Notes: generated from the letters alone by a model not told the origin. Shown: positions 1 through 11,696, numbered from the stretch's first letter. The stretch is 64,000 nucleotides of DNA from Todiramphus chloris collaris (GCA_025345505.1 JANVCC010000130.1:4936897-5000896), one strand, 5' to 3'. Program-made: numbers and translations.

Positions 1-1631
1 GTAACTATAATCCATCCAGAGACGGCTCTTCCAGTTTCCGAAGTTTATTGCTAATGAGGATGCACATAGGATGTAATCACTGGCAGGAGCCTCTGCTTCG
101 GGGTACAGTGAGGCCAGCAGACAAGTAAGCAGCCAATTTTATCTGGCTGTTTGCTCTCCCTTTTATCAGAGCTGTTTGGCTGGGGTTCAGGGGTGTTTGA
201 GGGAACTGCAGAGGCTTTGGCTTGTGGGACGGACTGACAAGGTGTGAGAGGACATGAGACAAAGACTAAGAGCAGCAAATATCTGAGTGTTGAGAGAGGC
301 AGCTTCGCATTTCACTGCAAAAGCTGAAGTTGTTTCTTGGATTGCTTTTTTTTTTTTTTTCAAAAACTCTAAGGACTACTGGCTGAGCTTTGCTAAAAAG
401 ATACGGGAAGGCATCATTCCAGTAGGGCTGGTCAAAGCTAGCATCCGTTTGTAATAACCCCTGTAACCTCATCAATTTGCAGCTGCTTTGCTGCCAACAT
501 GACCTAACCTCAGCAGACTGCTGCCACAGATAAAAAAGAAAATCACCATGTTTTAATATGAGCAGGGGTTATTTATGGCAGGTGCAGGAAGTTTCCAGTG
601 GGTTGCAGTGGATTTTCGGTGTCAGAAGGGAAAAACCGTTTAGCAGCCAGGGCATTATGGCAATGTGAGACTAGTCACAGCCTGCTTTACTAGATTAAAT
701 GTTTAGGTATCTGCAGCTCCCAGTGAAGTCCTTGACAGCATGTGGCACAGAGTACCTTCAGCCCCAAAGAACGATCAAGTTGTGACATGTATTAGATGGA
801 TGTTCCTTGTGCTGCTTACGTGGGAGTTGTACATTGCTACCAGCGTTGAGCAAGGGGTAAAGGACGTATCTACAGCATGTGATGGGACATGCAAAAGAGG
901 CAAGAGATAAGTAAGCTTGAAGATGAGTTGGGTGCTTGAGATGGGGTGCAGAGTCATACTTACAAGAGCTGTCCAGCTACAGAGACACTGCAACCACTGC
1001 TAGCTCAGGTGTCCATGCCCACCATCTTGTTGCACTGAGTTGGGCTGGAAGAGGACGCATACATCAATTCACTTGTTGGATTTTGATGGTAGGTGAAAGC
1101 CAACCAACAGTCATTGTAAACCAAATGGCAATCCTGTATCAATCAGTTGTTGGAGGCAGAGTTTATTGTACCTTCTATTAGCCCTTTCCAGATGATGTGA
1201 GAGCTCTTGTTTCCTTCTGTCCTCTGGCCTCAAGAGGACTAATGGTAAAAGGCAGTCTCAGTTGGAGCAGGGCGTAGTAGTATTTACGTGTCACTGGCAC
1301 TGGTGTCCACCTCATGTCATTAGGATCAAGTTAACTTTGCCACCCTGTGACCCCATATTATAGAGTCAAAGAACTTCTTTCATGTACCCAGATGGCAGTG
1401 AAGACAGCCTCAACTTCCTTCTCTTGGTCTGCAGTGTTGTAATCTTCCTCTGGAAAAATCTAGCTTTGGAGCTGCTTTTTGCAGTGGGGTTGGTATTGTG
1501 TCTCTCCAGGCGACAGCGATGATACAGGATGTGTTCGGTCATCCTGAGTCATCTTCACTCTTTTAAAGTGTCAGTTTTGGAATGTATCGAATCAACTGTG
1601 GTGTTTTTTTCTTTTCTTTTATCCCGTTCAG
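1..1631 (+). other. NUAK1: NUAK1 intron (3' part of intron 2)
   Basis: This stretch lies upstream of the first exon in the window and ends in a strong acceptor: a long pyrimidine tract followed by CAG at 1629-1631. It has a run of 15 T at 346-360 and otherwise unique, AT-moderate sequence. The short open frames in it have no family resemblance and are interrupted at random. I see no exon, RNA gene or clear transposon copy. That it is intronic is inferred from the exon that follows; the exon upstream lies outside the window. Confidence 0.85.
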
Positions 1632-1783
1632 TGTTCGAAAACAAAGATAAGATTGTGATCATCATGGAGTATGCAAGTAAAGGAGAGTTGTACGATTACA
1701 TCAGTGAGAGGCGGAGGTTAAGTGAAAGAGAGACAAGACACTTCTTCCGACAAATAGTCTCTGCTGTACATTACTGCCACAAG
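1632..1783 (+). CDS. NUAK1: NUAK1 coding exon: kinase hinge and N/C-lobe junction
   Basis: First coding exon in the window, 152 bp. It starts with the last two bases of a split Val codon and then has 50 full codons, beginning [18 protein letters not shown] and ending AVHYCHK. In human numbering (T-loop Thr = 211) this is residues 121-171. It covers the end of the N-lobe, the hinge (MEYA, about 132-135), helix D and most of helix E of the Ser/Thr kinase domain. The acceptor is a long T-rich tract plus CAG; the donor is GTGAGC. The sequence matches my memory of human NUAK1 almost residue for residue, and differs from NUAK2 in this region as far as I can judge. The ATG at 1529 that opens the surrounding frame is intronic and should not be used as a start. 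ATP-binding residues (glycine loop, catalytic Lys) lie in the missing upstream exons. Confidence 0.96.
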
Positions 1784-3067
1784 GTGAGCAAAGGATTTGA
1801 TATTAAAAAATGCTATTTTGGAGGCTGATTAGTGACATACATTTCAAAACAAGTCTGAGGCAACAGCATTCATTGTTAAGTATCACAGCATGTGATTATA
1901 TCAGGAGATCTTCATTAAAAGTGCTACAGTAGTTCACTGCCTGTTTTTAAAGACAAAGGATGTTTCCCTGTGTTATGGCAGGCACCAGCCACTCCCTTAC
2001 ATTAGCCCTATAATGCATTTTTGCCTGGGAAATATTTCTCCTGACATAAAAAAATTAACAAATTAACAACATTAACTAGAAAAAGCCTCCCATAGAACTC
2101 GCATAACATTATTATTAATGCACTCAAACAAATTATAGTTTGCAATTTGAACACTCAAGTGAACAACTTTAGGAGAGAAAATATATAAAAGAAAAAAGCC
2201 AAGAGAAAGGTGCAAGGGTTCATGTATGATCTTTAGCATGTACTCATTCTGGATAGACAAAAGTAACTTTTCCAGATGTAGCAGAAACACTAGAAAGGTA
2301 CCCTTTGCTAATGACTTTATCCATCATGGTACCCACTAGAATGATAATTAAAGCAATTAAACACAAGGTAACTGACTGGCTGGACCTTTTATCCCTGCTT
2401 ATGAACCAACTGTATAGAGCCAAAGCATGCATGAGGCTAAAGGCCACAAGCAATTAATACAATTTTTTATTTGAATTCTTAAACACTTCAATTCTGATGA
2501 ACAAGGGAGGTTTTCAAAGTCCTCAGAGTGCAGTGCTGAAAAGCTGCAGCACCCTTTCCCGTGCAGTTAATTTTTCCCAAATTTCTTTAAAGAAGGCTCT
2601 GAGCTAAGCCCAGCTTGTTTGCTTCCATCCCTAACATTTACAGTCCTCTAGGATTATAACTCCCCTGATCCACGTGGCTGCACAGTGGAGGAAGGAGGGC
2701 TTTTGTAAGGACTAACGTCATTGACAGATACTGTTTTCTGGTCCCGTGGAAGAATATATCGCTTTCATGCAGAGGGGCGGGAGCCAGGCTGGAATTAAGT
2801 TCAGAAAAGACACCCCACAAGCCCTCCACCCCCCACCCCTCACCCCCTGCTGCTTTAGAGGCTTTGTGGGAGGACAGATTCCAGTCATTCTTCCCTTAAC
2901 CACACACCAAGTGACTAATACATCGCGTTGTCACTAGTCACTGGGCCATGAGTGTTATGGCAGTGAAATCAGCCCTGAAATGTAGGTGCAAAGACCACCC
3001 TGACTGTGCACCTTTAATTTTCCCCATGTTTTCTCATGTTCTCCCCCATTTTTTATTTCTATTTCAG
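1784..3067 (+). other. NUAK1: NUAK1 intron
   Basis: Intron of 1284 bp between the hinge exon and the catalytic-loop exon. Donor GTGAGC, acceptor a T-rich tract ending ATTTCAG. It contains a C-rich patch at 2822-2847 (four C-runs of 3 to 6), which could fold as a G-quadruplex on the minus strand. No transposon or RNA gene is apparent. Confidence 0.93.
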
Positions 3068-3133
3068 AACGGTGTTGTCCACAGGGACCTAAAATTGGAA
3101 AACATCCTTCTTGATGACAATTTTAATATAAAG
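3068..3133 (+). CDS. NUAK1: NUAK1 coding exon: catalytic loop
   Basis: Small exon of 66 bp encoding 22 residues, NGVVHRDLKLENILLDDN then FNIK, in phase 0 at both ends (human residues 172-193). It holds the HRD catalytic loop: the catalytic base Asp178 is at 3086-3088, followed by Lys180 and the metal-binding Asn183, all present. This identifies an active Ser/Thr kinase. The acceptor is TTTCAG and the donor GTAGGA. I recall Cys where this copy has Phe (DDNFNIK); this lies outside the catalytic residues. It is separated from the DFG-motif exon by the largest intron in the window. The exon is too short to stand out as an ORF and was found by reading the splice sites and the motif. Confidence 0.96.
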
Positions 3134-3889
3134 GTAGGATTCTTTTTCTCAGCTTTCCAGAATGGATTTGGAAGTTTTGTAAAAATTTTATCCAAGGTAT
3201 TAGAAGAGCCGGTGTTATGGCAACAGCTACTAAGCAACAGCATCTGGCAAGAGGCTCAGAGGTTTGGAGAAGCACCACTGGTGACAAGTCATACATGCTA
3301 AATGAAGCTTTGTATAATGTGGGGGAGAAGACCCTGTCCTGACACCCAAGGGCAAGCGATTCCCAAAGCAGTATCTGTTTACTGATAGGAAGCAGCAGAG
3401 CATTTCATGTAGTCTGGTTTATTGTATGAATGATATTATTGCTGGCTGCTGCTGGGGCTAGGAAAAAACTCTCCCGGTCTACAGGGTTCAAGTGCCTCCT
3501 ACAGAGCATTCTGAATGTCCTTTTGATCATGGCTGGAAAATAAGCAAATAGAGTTTCAAAATAAACCTAGTAAAGCACATGTGCTTCATTAGGAAATGGC
3601 CTTGGAACTCCAGACACAAACGTATACTTTGGATAGTGATGTCAGTGATGTCATTTCCATGTCATTTCTCCCCAGTGAAAGCATGGGAATGACCTTTTTT
3701 CCCTTCTTTTTTTTCCTAATAGCTGTGGCACAAAGATAAATAATGCAGTTAGTTTCTAGGTGGCTGAAGCTGTTTCACCTTCGCCTTGTTTCTCCCTGGA
3801 TAGCTGGATGTGTGAGTGGCTGTGTGTGCTCATCTACAGGCAGACAAACAGAGGGAGGGCTGCCAGAGAGTTTCTGCTGATGCTTGGGC

Positions 3890-3952
3890 ATCTTTGCTTA
3901 ATTAACAAAGTAATTGAGGGGCTCCCTGCATAGGCAAATATCTAATTAGCCT
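3890..3952. promoter_or_regulatory. Candidate intronic enhancer core with homeobox-type sites
   Basis: Within about 60 bp there is a near-palindrome with a TTAATTAA core (3892-3910, flanks CTTTG and CAAAG), a TAATTG at 3911-3916 and a CTAATTAG palindrome at 3942-3949. These are typical homeodomain binding cores. The surrounding sequence is unique, not simple repeat. Regulatory function is inferred from motif density only; no conservation data are available. Confidence 0.3.
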
Positions 3953-4230
3953 GGATCTTCATTTTGTCTCCACTGAAAGCCACGGGGCTGCACACACTGC
4001 CTTTTGTGCTTCGCGCTGGAGAGGTCGTCTTCATTTTAAGCTGATGTGCAATGGAAATGGAAAGTAACATATGGTAGCTGCCATCGGTGTAATGCTGATG
4101 ACAGAAGCTAACTTGGATCAACTAGTGGATTAAAGGCACGTAAATATGTGGTATCTAAAAATAGTCTTTTACAGCAGGCCTATCCAATGCAATACTTGGA
4201 CGTTGTGCTGTTAACACGCAGCGTTAGAGC

Positions 4231-4334
4231 GAACCTCCCCATGCCTGTTCCTACAGGGACCCTGGCTGCAGCAGAACNNNNNNNNNNGCAGAACCTCCCC
4301 ATGCCTGTTCCTACAGGGACCCTGGCTGCAGCAG
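4231..4334. repeat. 43-bp minisatellite interrupted by an assembly gap
   Basis: A 43-bp unit starts at 4231 and a second copy starts at 4274 (four bases GAAC) before a run of 10 N at 4278-4287. After the gap come GCA (the end of a unit) and a further full, identical unit from 4291. The repeat is therefore tandem with a period of 43, and the gap lies inside it. The 60-base spacing between the two full copies is not a multiple of 43, so the gap length of 10 is a placeholder. It is intronic and not coding. Confidence 0.85.
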
Positions 4335-7300
4335 CTTGAGCTGTTCTCAGCAGCGCTGAAAACAAAAAGTAGCCTTTCTAGGACATTGTATACAGAACAG
4401 GCTTCCGCAGTCAGGATGACCTTTCTTTCCGCATTACACGCCAAACTATCTTCCCAGCTAATCAAAGAACTCTGGAGAGAAAAGAGGAATTTGGGGAATT
4501 TGCTAGCTGCGGTGGCCTGGATCTCCACGCTGCGGTCCTCATATGCAAAACCAATCACTTCCCCAAGCCTCCAGGGAGCTGCGCTTTGTCAGAAGGCTCA
4601 GCTCCCTCCCCTCTCTTCTCTATGGGAGTCTAATCATCCTGCGGGGAGGGCGGGAGGATGGGGCAGGGAGGTTAGCTTTGTGTTCTGAGTCCAGACCATG
4701 GAGGTGACCTAGGGGCTGCAGAACCACAGATGCGTTTCAGCTGCCGTACCCCGTGGCACTGCTGTGGAAGAAATTCGGGTAGCTGCAACTCCTCGCTCCT
4801 TACATCCCCTCCAGTCTTCTGGACATCTTTCTCTTGAAGGCTTCCCTTTCCTGAGCTGGGTTGTGTTTAAGCTGCCACAAAGATATTTTGTGTGATTCCA
4901 GCCTTTCCCCAGTTACTTCTTTGCAAACCGTAAGGTGCACCTCTGAGTGGGCAAGCCTGCCTCGGCGTGGGTAAGCTCCCTGGCTGTCCCCTGCTGTTTC
5001 TGCAAAGGGTTCCATAAAGCTGAAACACAGACCCAATTTGGGAAGCAGTTGGTATTTTGCATATCGTACTATCACTAGCGTTTGAATTGGATTACTTCAA
5101 GAGGTGACTTTTTGTATTGGTTTCCTTTAGCTCCCTGCTCTCTTCTTTTCACACCTCGTGACTAAGATCAGCTTTGAATTCTTCATGTGAAGCACACTGC
5201 CACTATTTCCCTGATGCTGAAGCTTTTACTGTTTTACTGTGGTTTCTATGTTACTTCCCACTTTTTCTTTGTTTCACTAAACAGTAACCGTTGGCAAGGA
5301 AACACATATGGAGCTGTAAATTATTTATTGGGAGTAAATTTATCAGGTCCTCATTCCGGGAGTATTTATATATCATTTATTCAGGCAGAAGAAAGAAATA
5401 TGCAATTTGGGTTATGGTATTGACTGATGACTTCAAATACTCAGTGGAGAGCATTTTCTAGAAATGGAGTGATATTCTAATCTGTACTTTCCCAGTACTT
5501 ATATTTCATTCAGTGGACTACAAAGCACTTTCAAAATTGGCATCTTGATTTTAAGAATGAGAAAATGAAAGGAATCCGTTTGTTCTTGGGTGCAATTAAA
5601 AACATGTGATCTATACGTTATGCTACACAAAAACATGTCATAGTAATGTGAAGAAAAAATAAGATTTTGTAAAATTAGATCCATGTATAGCAACTTAAGC
5701 AATTCTTTTAGAATAAGAAATAAAGAGAACAAGTAATCCACACAAAATTATTATTCAATCTAAAAGGGCCCCAAGCCATTTTACATGATACTGCACTAAC
5801 TTGGAAACCATTCATTAAATTTTAGTTAATTAAATGGTCATCAAGCAGTGTACGGAGACATAATCAGCTTTTTTTAAAGAGTTACACTAGTAAGTAAAAA
5901 TCTCTGGAAATTGAAGTCATGTGTTGGAGTACAGCAACTAGGAAACACCAGTGTCTGGAATTTGACAAAAAATTACATGTTTTTGAAGAATTCTGGAGGT
6001 CCACAGGCCATAAGGGCAATGAGGGGAAGAAAGTGATCTGATCTGTGCTATGTAATTATGTTTTTCAGGGACTTGGTGTATGTGGTAATATTTCCTCCAA
6101 ATTATTACTTTAAACCCCTAAATGCAGGAAACACAAGTGAATTGAATGAGTCAAACACTTCTGAGGCTGAACATGCACACAGATCTACGGGGTATAAGGA
6201 GTTCATCCAGCCAATTAATCAAACAGTACCTTGCCTTGCTCCCCAGATAACACACCCAACTATGCAGCAGAGTCCCTGAGTGTGAATGTTTCTCCTGGGA
6301 CCTAGTCTGTCTGTGGAGGTTAGTAGTGGGGCACAAACCTAGAGCTAAACCTCACCAAGACACTGCAGCCTCCCAGGGCAGAAGAGCATTATTGACTTTC
6401 TTACCTTGCTCATGGTGCCGTGTTCTTTGAAGAAATAATATGGTAATGAAATTAAGGTTTCTGCAGCATGTACATGCCTCTCCTTCCTTCCTTCATGTGC
6501 CAGCTGCTAACAGCACAGTTCACCTGAGAATTTACTCCATTCTCCTTTCAGTTGCCTGCACATGGTGACTTCCACCCTCCTGCTCTAGGTAACTCAGACC
6601 TGCCCCCTCTGCTTGCCCTGGGTTCCCAGGGATGGGTACAGCTGCTGCCCCTGACACACAGTGGCAGAGCAGCCTCTCACTGGCATTTTCATCCCATCAA
6701 GGGGATATTATTGTTCATAATCCTAATGTAGCTGGAAGGGGGCAGGGTCAGACAGGCAGCAGCAGGGATAAGGCAGCCCCAAAGCACCAAAAGAGATGCC
6801 CTGAGCTGGTGAGTTAGAAAGCCCTTGTGGGAAGAGAATCACGATGGCTTTAGGCATCTTCCTTTGATGGTCTTCAAAAAAAGCCTTCTGGTGGTGCCTT
6901 ATTCTCTTCATTAGTTTTAAAAGGACTGAGGATGCTAGTTTTTGGTTCATTGTAGGTCTGAACTTACTGGAAGAAATAGCAGCAGTGCGAGGATGTAGCT
7001 GCCTCCATTTGCCTAATGCAGTTTGGCCTGATGAGAACCACACGTCCCCAAGCACTGCAGCTCTCCCCACTGTCTAAATCCCTAAAACTGCAGGCAGGGA
7101 CGTGCAGAGAAACTGCTGCCCAGTGCAGCAGCCAGAGAATTAGTGCTTTTTGCTGGCCTGTACAAATACTGTGTCCCTGCCCAGTGCCACAACTTACCCC
7201 AGGGACACGATGGAGGGGGCCTCCTTGTTCACAGTAGGGCTGTGGCAGCTCCTGGGCTGGGAATCACACCTAAAAGAGATGTCTAGCAGAGGTTGACGTA

Positions 7301-8633
7301 AACTGTGTGATCAACCCCAAAGTGATAGAAGGAGAGAAAAATGCAAGTATAATAGTAACATAATCCTGCTAACTGCACTTTCTCTTGGGCTGGTAAGGGG
7401 ACACCAATCAGACTAACCACTAAAAACCCATGAGGGTTTCATATATACAGAGTAAGTATATGTAATTGGGATTTACCTTGCTGGAAGTCTCACTGACTGC
7501 ACATACATTTCAGTTGCTTTAAGAGACCTAATTATTTCTTTATCTACAGTACAAAGAGAAAGATTCTTAAGTGGGATAAAACTGACAATTTCCATGAGTG
7601 TGAACTTCGTGGAATTTATAGTCCACACTTAAACAATAAATTGCATCTGGTTTATCATAGCTAACAGTAAATATGAAACATACACCTCCTGATGCGAGGG
7701 GAATAAAAGCCCACTGCCCTGCTCCTCCCAATTTAGGAAGTTTTTTTGACTTGATGCCTTAGTTCCATTTAAGTGCCAAGAACATGAAGTAATGTTGGCT
7801 TCTATTAATCTTGTTTTGGGGGGCATGACAGTTTTAATGGGAAAAGCTGATAAACATCAGTCTGTGAGTATGGGAGTGGACTGTAACATAAATACTCCTT
7901 TCCTGAATGGTCAAAATGAAAACATGAATGCCCAAGTCTGAGAGTTTCTTAGTGTGAACAATGGTATGTGTATCCCTATATATATATTCATGCACATCCA
8001 CACGCATTTTATACATTCCATGGTGTTAAGGGAATGTATTTTCTTAAGGAATCACACTGTGCAGTGTTTGTCCTTGTCTTAGCTGCATCCTGAACTAAAA
8101 TAAAGCTCAATGACCAGCATGAATTTTTAACACTGAAATGATCCCATTCTTCCCCTGATTGACAGGGCACACTTCATAAGGCTTAAAACCAACTTCCTGC
8201 AAGCTGGGAAGGGTGACTTGATAAGAAAGTGGAATTTAGGGCAATTAAGTGCAATCTGAGCCATGAGAATATGTTTGCAGACTGCAATTGTACACCAGCT
8301 GTTTTCAATGACATTCCAGCCATACAATGAAGATTTTACAAACCGCATGTATTTAAGGGTTGAATTTTCTGCTGTGGGTTGATAATACACTGTCTGAGGG
8401 ACAGAGTGATTTCAAGCTATGAATGGACATCGTAAGATGAATTAACACTAATGAACAGGAGTCAGCTGTTCTTTGTATGGCATATTACAAGTCCAGATTG
8501 TCAGTGGAACACCTGCACAAGCAGAGCATCAAACTAGGAGAGGGTGAAGGATGAAATCTCATACTTGCTCTGCGACTTTAAAATTTTTGTAAAAAATGAT
8601 ATTTTTTAAAAAGTGTATCTTTCTAACATGAAA

Positions 8634-8690
8634 ATTTCTATATATCTATATATCTATATTTATAGAGTGTATATATATGTATTTATGGTT
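8634..8690. repeat. TA-rich low-complexity tract
   Basis: A run built of TATATC and TATA repeats, ending in TATATATATG. A shorter TA run lies at about 9026-9038. Both are within the large NUAK1 intron and probably vary in length between individuals. Confidence 0.7.
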
Positions 8691-9288
8691 CTGGGTAAAC
8701 AAAACAAGAAAATTGAGAAGGTCTGTCCATACTTCACCAACTCTGCTCATTTTGCTCTCAATGGTGACATTTTTTGGTGTAGCTGTTGGAGTTTAGGCAG
8801 TAGATACAAAGACTTTGTATCTCCTAAGATGTCACTAGACACTGCAATTAAACAAGTATCAGGGACACTGGTGATACACATTTTAGAAAGCCAGGCGTGA
8901 GTGTTGCTGCTGGTAAATTCTTTTCTTTTCTGTAACTTCATGTTTTCTTGAAGTTTCTCTTGCAAAATTCCTGGGATTTAATTTCTTCCTAGTAGGAAAG
9001 ACCCAAATAAGGTGGAGAAAATTCATATATATATATATGTCTGTAATACTTTCTTTATGTCTGTGCTTTTTGTCTTTTATACATGCCTTGTGTCAGTAGT
9101 GGGCAGTAATAAAAGTATCTCTGGGAAACAGGAGCGTTTGGGATTTAAGCAAGGTAAAAAATGAGAGGTGTTGCCTTGTGCTAGAGAAACAAAGGAAATG
9201 CAAAGGTTGTGGGAGTGTTTAGTGTTGCTATCCTCAGCCTTTGTTTTGTAAAGAACAAGAACAGAAAATTGAAGTAAACAAAATATTT

Positions 9289-9378
9289 GGACCTGATCCT
9301 GCAATTCCTACACGGGCAAAATTCCCAACAGTCACGAGGGAAGTTTTGTTTGTGTGGGGAAAGCCGGATCTGGGCCCA
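9289..9378. repeat. Palindromic MITE-like remnant (sauropsid dispersed repeat)
   Basis: The stretch begins CTGATCCTGCAA and ends GGATCTGGGCCC. Inside, GGGCAAAATTCCC (9314-9326) is opposed by a mutated inverted copy (9338-9350). I recall this layout from a common, old palindromic repeat in bird, turtle and crocodile genomes built around a CCATTGACTTCAATGG core. The core is decayed here. The family name is not known to me. Confidence 0.4.
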
Positions 9379-9902
9379 TTGTTTCCAGTTAGGAACCAGA
9401 CGTGTTTATTATCTCATGATAGACATCTCATGTGCTTAACAGCTCAGATTCCTCAGCCGGAGTCCCTGATCTGGAAGAGTTAGCGAGTGCCTCAGTTCCC
9501 CCTCCTTCAAGTGTAGCTAAGTTCCAGATGATTTCAAAACTCACTTTCTTCCCTAATGCTTAGTTTCCTGTGACTCTCCTGCCTCACTCCTCCTGTTGGA
9601 TTTAAAGGTCTTGGCTCTCAGCTTGCATATGCGTGATAAGAAGGGCAGAGCTTTCTGCTTGCTTTCCTTTAGTGTTAACAATTAAACAAGATGAAGAGCA
9701 ATCAGCAGACAGCCGGCCCAGTGCCTCCCATGTGAGATTGCCTTCGCAAGCATATGCCATTTATCTAGGATAAAATTACTGACTGATGGTTGTGGAGTCA
9801 GTCAGTGACCTGTCTGTGAATGGAACCAAAGCATCCTTGTTCCTCGTCTGGAATATTTAACCTGAGCATCACTGGAGGATCTTTAGAGAGAAAAGTCCAA
9901 AA

Positions 9903-9990
9903 AATCATAGAATGGGTTGGCCAGGGAACTGGAGGGATTAACCATCTTGAGATCCCTGCCCTATAGCAGGGTCAAATACAGCTAAGTCTT
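9903..9990 (-). mobile_element. CR1 retroposon fragment (decayed, 3' end)
   Basis: The left edge reads AATCATAGAATGGGTTGG, the reverse complement of the CR1 3' tail, followed by a diverged CR1 3' region. It is therefore a minus-strand, strongly 5'-truncated copy. It ends only about 70 bp before the acceptor of the exon at 10064. Confidence 0.6.
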
Positions 9991-10063
9991 TCCTGCTAGA
10001 GGATTTGCTGTTACATTAAGATATTGTTAATACTACAGATGCCTTGTGCAATTCTGTTTGCAG

Positions 10064-10183
10064 ATTGCTGATTTTGGACTTTCCAACCTTTATCACAAAG
10101 ACAAGTTTCTGCAGACCTTTTGCGGAAGCCCACTGTATGCCTCCCCTGAAATAGTTAACGGACGACCTTACAGAGGCCCAGAG
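10064..10183 (+). CDS. NUAK1: NUAK1 coding exon: DFG motif and activation loop
   Basis: Exon of 120 bp, 40 codons, phase 0 at both ends (human residues 194-233). It starts [10 protein letters not shown] and ends NGRPYRGPE. The magnesium-binding Asp of DFG (Asp196) is at 10070-10072. The activation loop [14 protein letters not shown] is complete. Its Thr (Thr211, codon ACC at 10115-10117) is the residue phosphorylated by LKB1-STRAD-MO25 in AMPK-related kinases, and SPE closes the loop as APE does in other kinases. Donor GTAAGA, acceptor TTTGCAG with a weak pyrimidine tract. The protein is therefore expected to be an LKB1-activated kinase. Compared with human (from memory) only one residue, His for Gln after NLY, differs. 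A 297-bp intron (10184-10480) follows; I see nothing special in it. Confidence 0.97.
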
Positions 10184-10480
10184 GTAAGAAGGGTCATCTT
10201 TTCTGTGGTGGTATGGACATGTCTTTGATGATAATGTTCTTGAGGTTTAGTCTTAATGCTAATGTTACTGCACATGTGCATTCACTTGGGTTTCTCCTGT
10301 ACTGAAGGGTCTCAGGCTGACTTTGTTTGCTTTCGTTTGCTTTGCCTGTGGTTGGTCAGATACCGGTTTGCCCATCAGTAGGCACATCTGGAGGAGATGC
10401 TGATCTTGTGGTGCTAATGGCAGGGAAAAGGGTGGGCATCAGCTTTCCTGGGCTTCACACGCATTGTCTCTGTGTTTCAG

Positions 10481-10613
10481 GTTGACAGCTGGGCCCTTGG
10501 TGTCTTGCTTTACACTCTGGTTTATGGAACGATGCCCTTTGATGGCTTTGATCACAAAAATCTCATCAGGCAGATCAGCAGTGGAGAGTACCGTGAGCCA
10601 ACACAGACCTCAG
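10481..10613 (+). CDS. NUAK1: NUAK1 coding exon: kinase C-lobe
   Basis: Exon of 133 bp: 44 codons plus one base (human residues 234-277, with residue 278 split). It starts [20 protein letters not shown] and ends REPTQTS. It encodes helix F, whose DxWxxG motif (DSWALG) anchors the catalytic core, and helix G ([12 protein letters not shown]). The acceptor is good (TGTTTCAG). The donor is GTATAA, which lacks the usual G at +5 and is the weakest donor in the gene; the exon end CAG partly makes up for it. The split codon (G plus AT, Asp) joins correctly to the last exon. Confidence 0.96.
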
Positions 10614-11696
10614 GTATAAAAAAAGGAGTGAGGGCAATGTATTGAGCTGACAGGAGTTCAGAGTGGAGGGTTTTGCATGGCCCCTTGCAACATGTTTAGG
10701 TGTCATAGTAAAATGATGAAGAAAAAAAATCATTCCCCAGCTGACTTCATCTGCTGTCAATTCCCGTCTGAGTGCAACATTTGTCAAAAGGCCTTTTGAA
10801 ATTAAAGTTTTGTAGCAGATAGATTTTATTGCCTTGGGGAAGCTGTAACGGGCTCTTTTAACTAGATCTATGACAGTGGAAGGTCTGTTAACTATTGCAA
10901 GTGGAATTGTTGAGACAAGCTGTAAACCGATACAACATACTGGTACAGATCAGTGATCTAACTTCACTGTGATATATCACAAGCAGAGAGAAGATGAATG
11001 GTCAGAGTGATGCAGTCTCTTACCCAAAGAGACAGGCAAAAATCAGAAGTAATGCCACTGTGTTTGCATTAACTTGTACTTAGAGGATAACACATTAAGC
11101 ATTCACCTGACAGAAAAGCATCAACTAAGCCTGGGTCATTGATGGTAATGACTCGTTCCATCCTTAAACATCTACGTGTATATTATATTTAAATGAATAT
11201 TTATCTTATACCATTTGTTTGCCATCCCTTTCAATTTTCTGCCTTCTTGCTCTCTTTATGAAAATATACCTTTAAAATACACAGAATACTACACTGTTTA
11301 TGGAAAGAGTAAATACAAAAGCTTTTGTATCTGTAGATCGTTTAAAATATTCCAATTCCCCTTTGTTCTCCTCTGAAGTTTTGTAATTATTAAAGTTGGT
11401 GTGTTGGTCACTGCCTTCAGTAATATGGAACTGTTCACTGTCTAATACAGTACAAATATTAATGTCTTTCATAACTGAGTATATAATTCCCAGAATGAAT
11501 TGTGTTCTTCTGGTAAGTAGTATTGAAATGCATTTTCTAACACTGGCTGCTGGGCAAAGCCTTGCCCCCTTTCACTTCTCCTGTTGTAAGAAGCATTGTT
11601 TTTACTCGTTTGATTGGCTTTAAACTTCCATTTTAATCTGACAAAACTAAGAATGCCCACATTCTGAATATTTTATATTCCATTCTTTGTCCATAG
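10614..11696 (+). other. NUAK1: NUAK1 last intron
   Basis: Intron of 1083 bp between the C-lobe exon and the terminal exon. The acceptor is TTTGTCCATAG. The content is AT-rich and unique. The ATG at 11687 lies in the acceptor region, so it is not a translation start although it opens a long frame. Confidence 0.93.

Larger units (their letters stand above)
3134..10063 (+). other. NUAK1: NUAK1 intron (6.9 kb)
   Basis: The largest intron here, 6930 bp, from GTAGGA to an acceptor ending TTTGCAG. It carries a gapped minisatellite (4231-4334), a palindrome-centred homeobox-site cluster (3890-3952), a TA-rich low-complexity run (about 8634-8690), a MITE-like palindrome (9289-9378) and a CR1 fragment just before the acceptor (9903-9990). 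The stretches 5270-5470 and 9630-9790 are unique and motif-rich and could be conserved non-coding elements; this is only an impression from reading. The remaining sequence shows no gene. Confidence 0.92.

Noticed and set aside
1529..1631. ATG-opened extension upstream of the first exon
   Set aside because: It crosses a strong splice acceptor (CAG at 1629-1631) and is intronic.
4148..4339. Repeat-encoded frame reading through the N gap (NLPMPVPTGTLAAA units)
   Set aside because: It results from the intronic minisatellite, and the frame through the Ns has no meaning.
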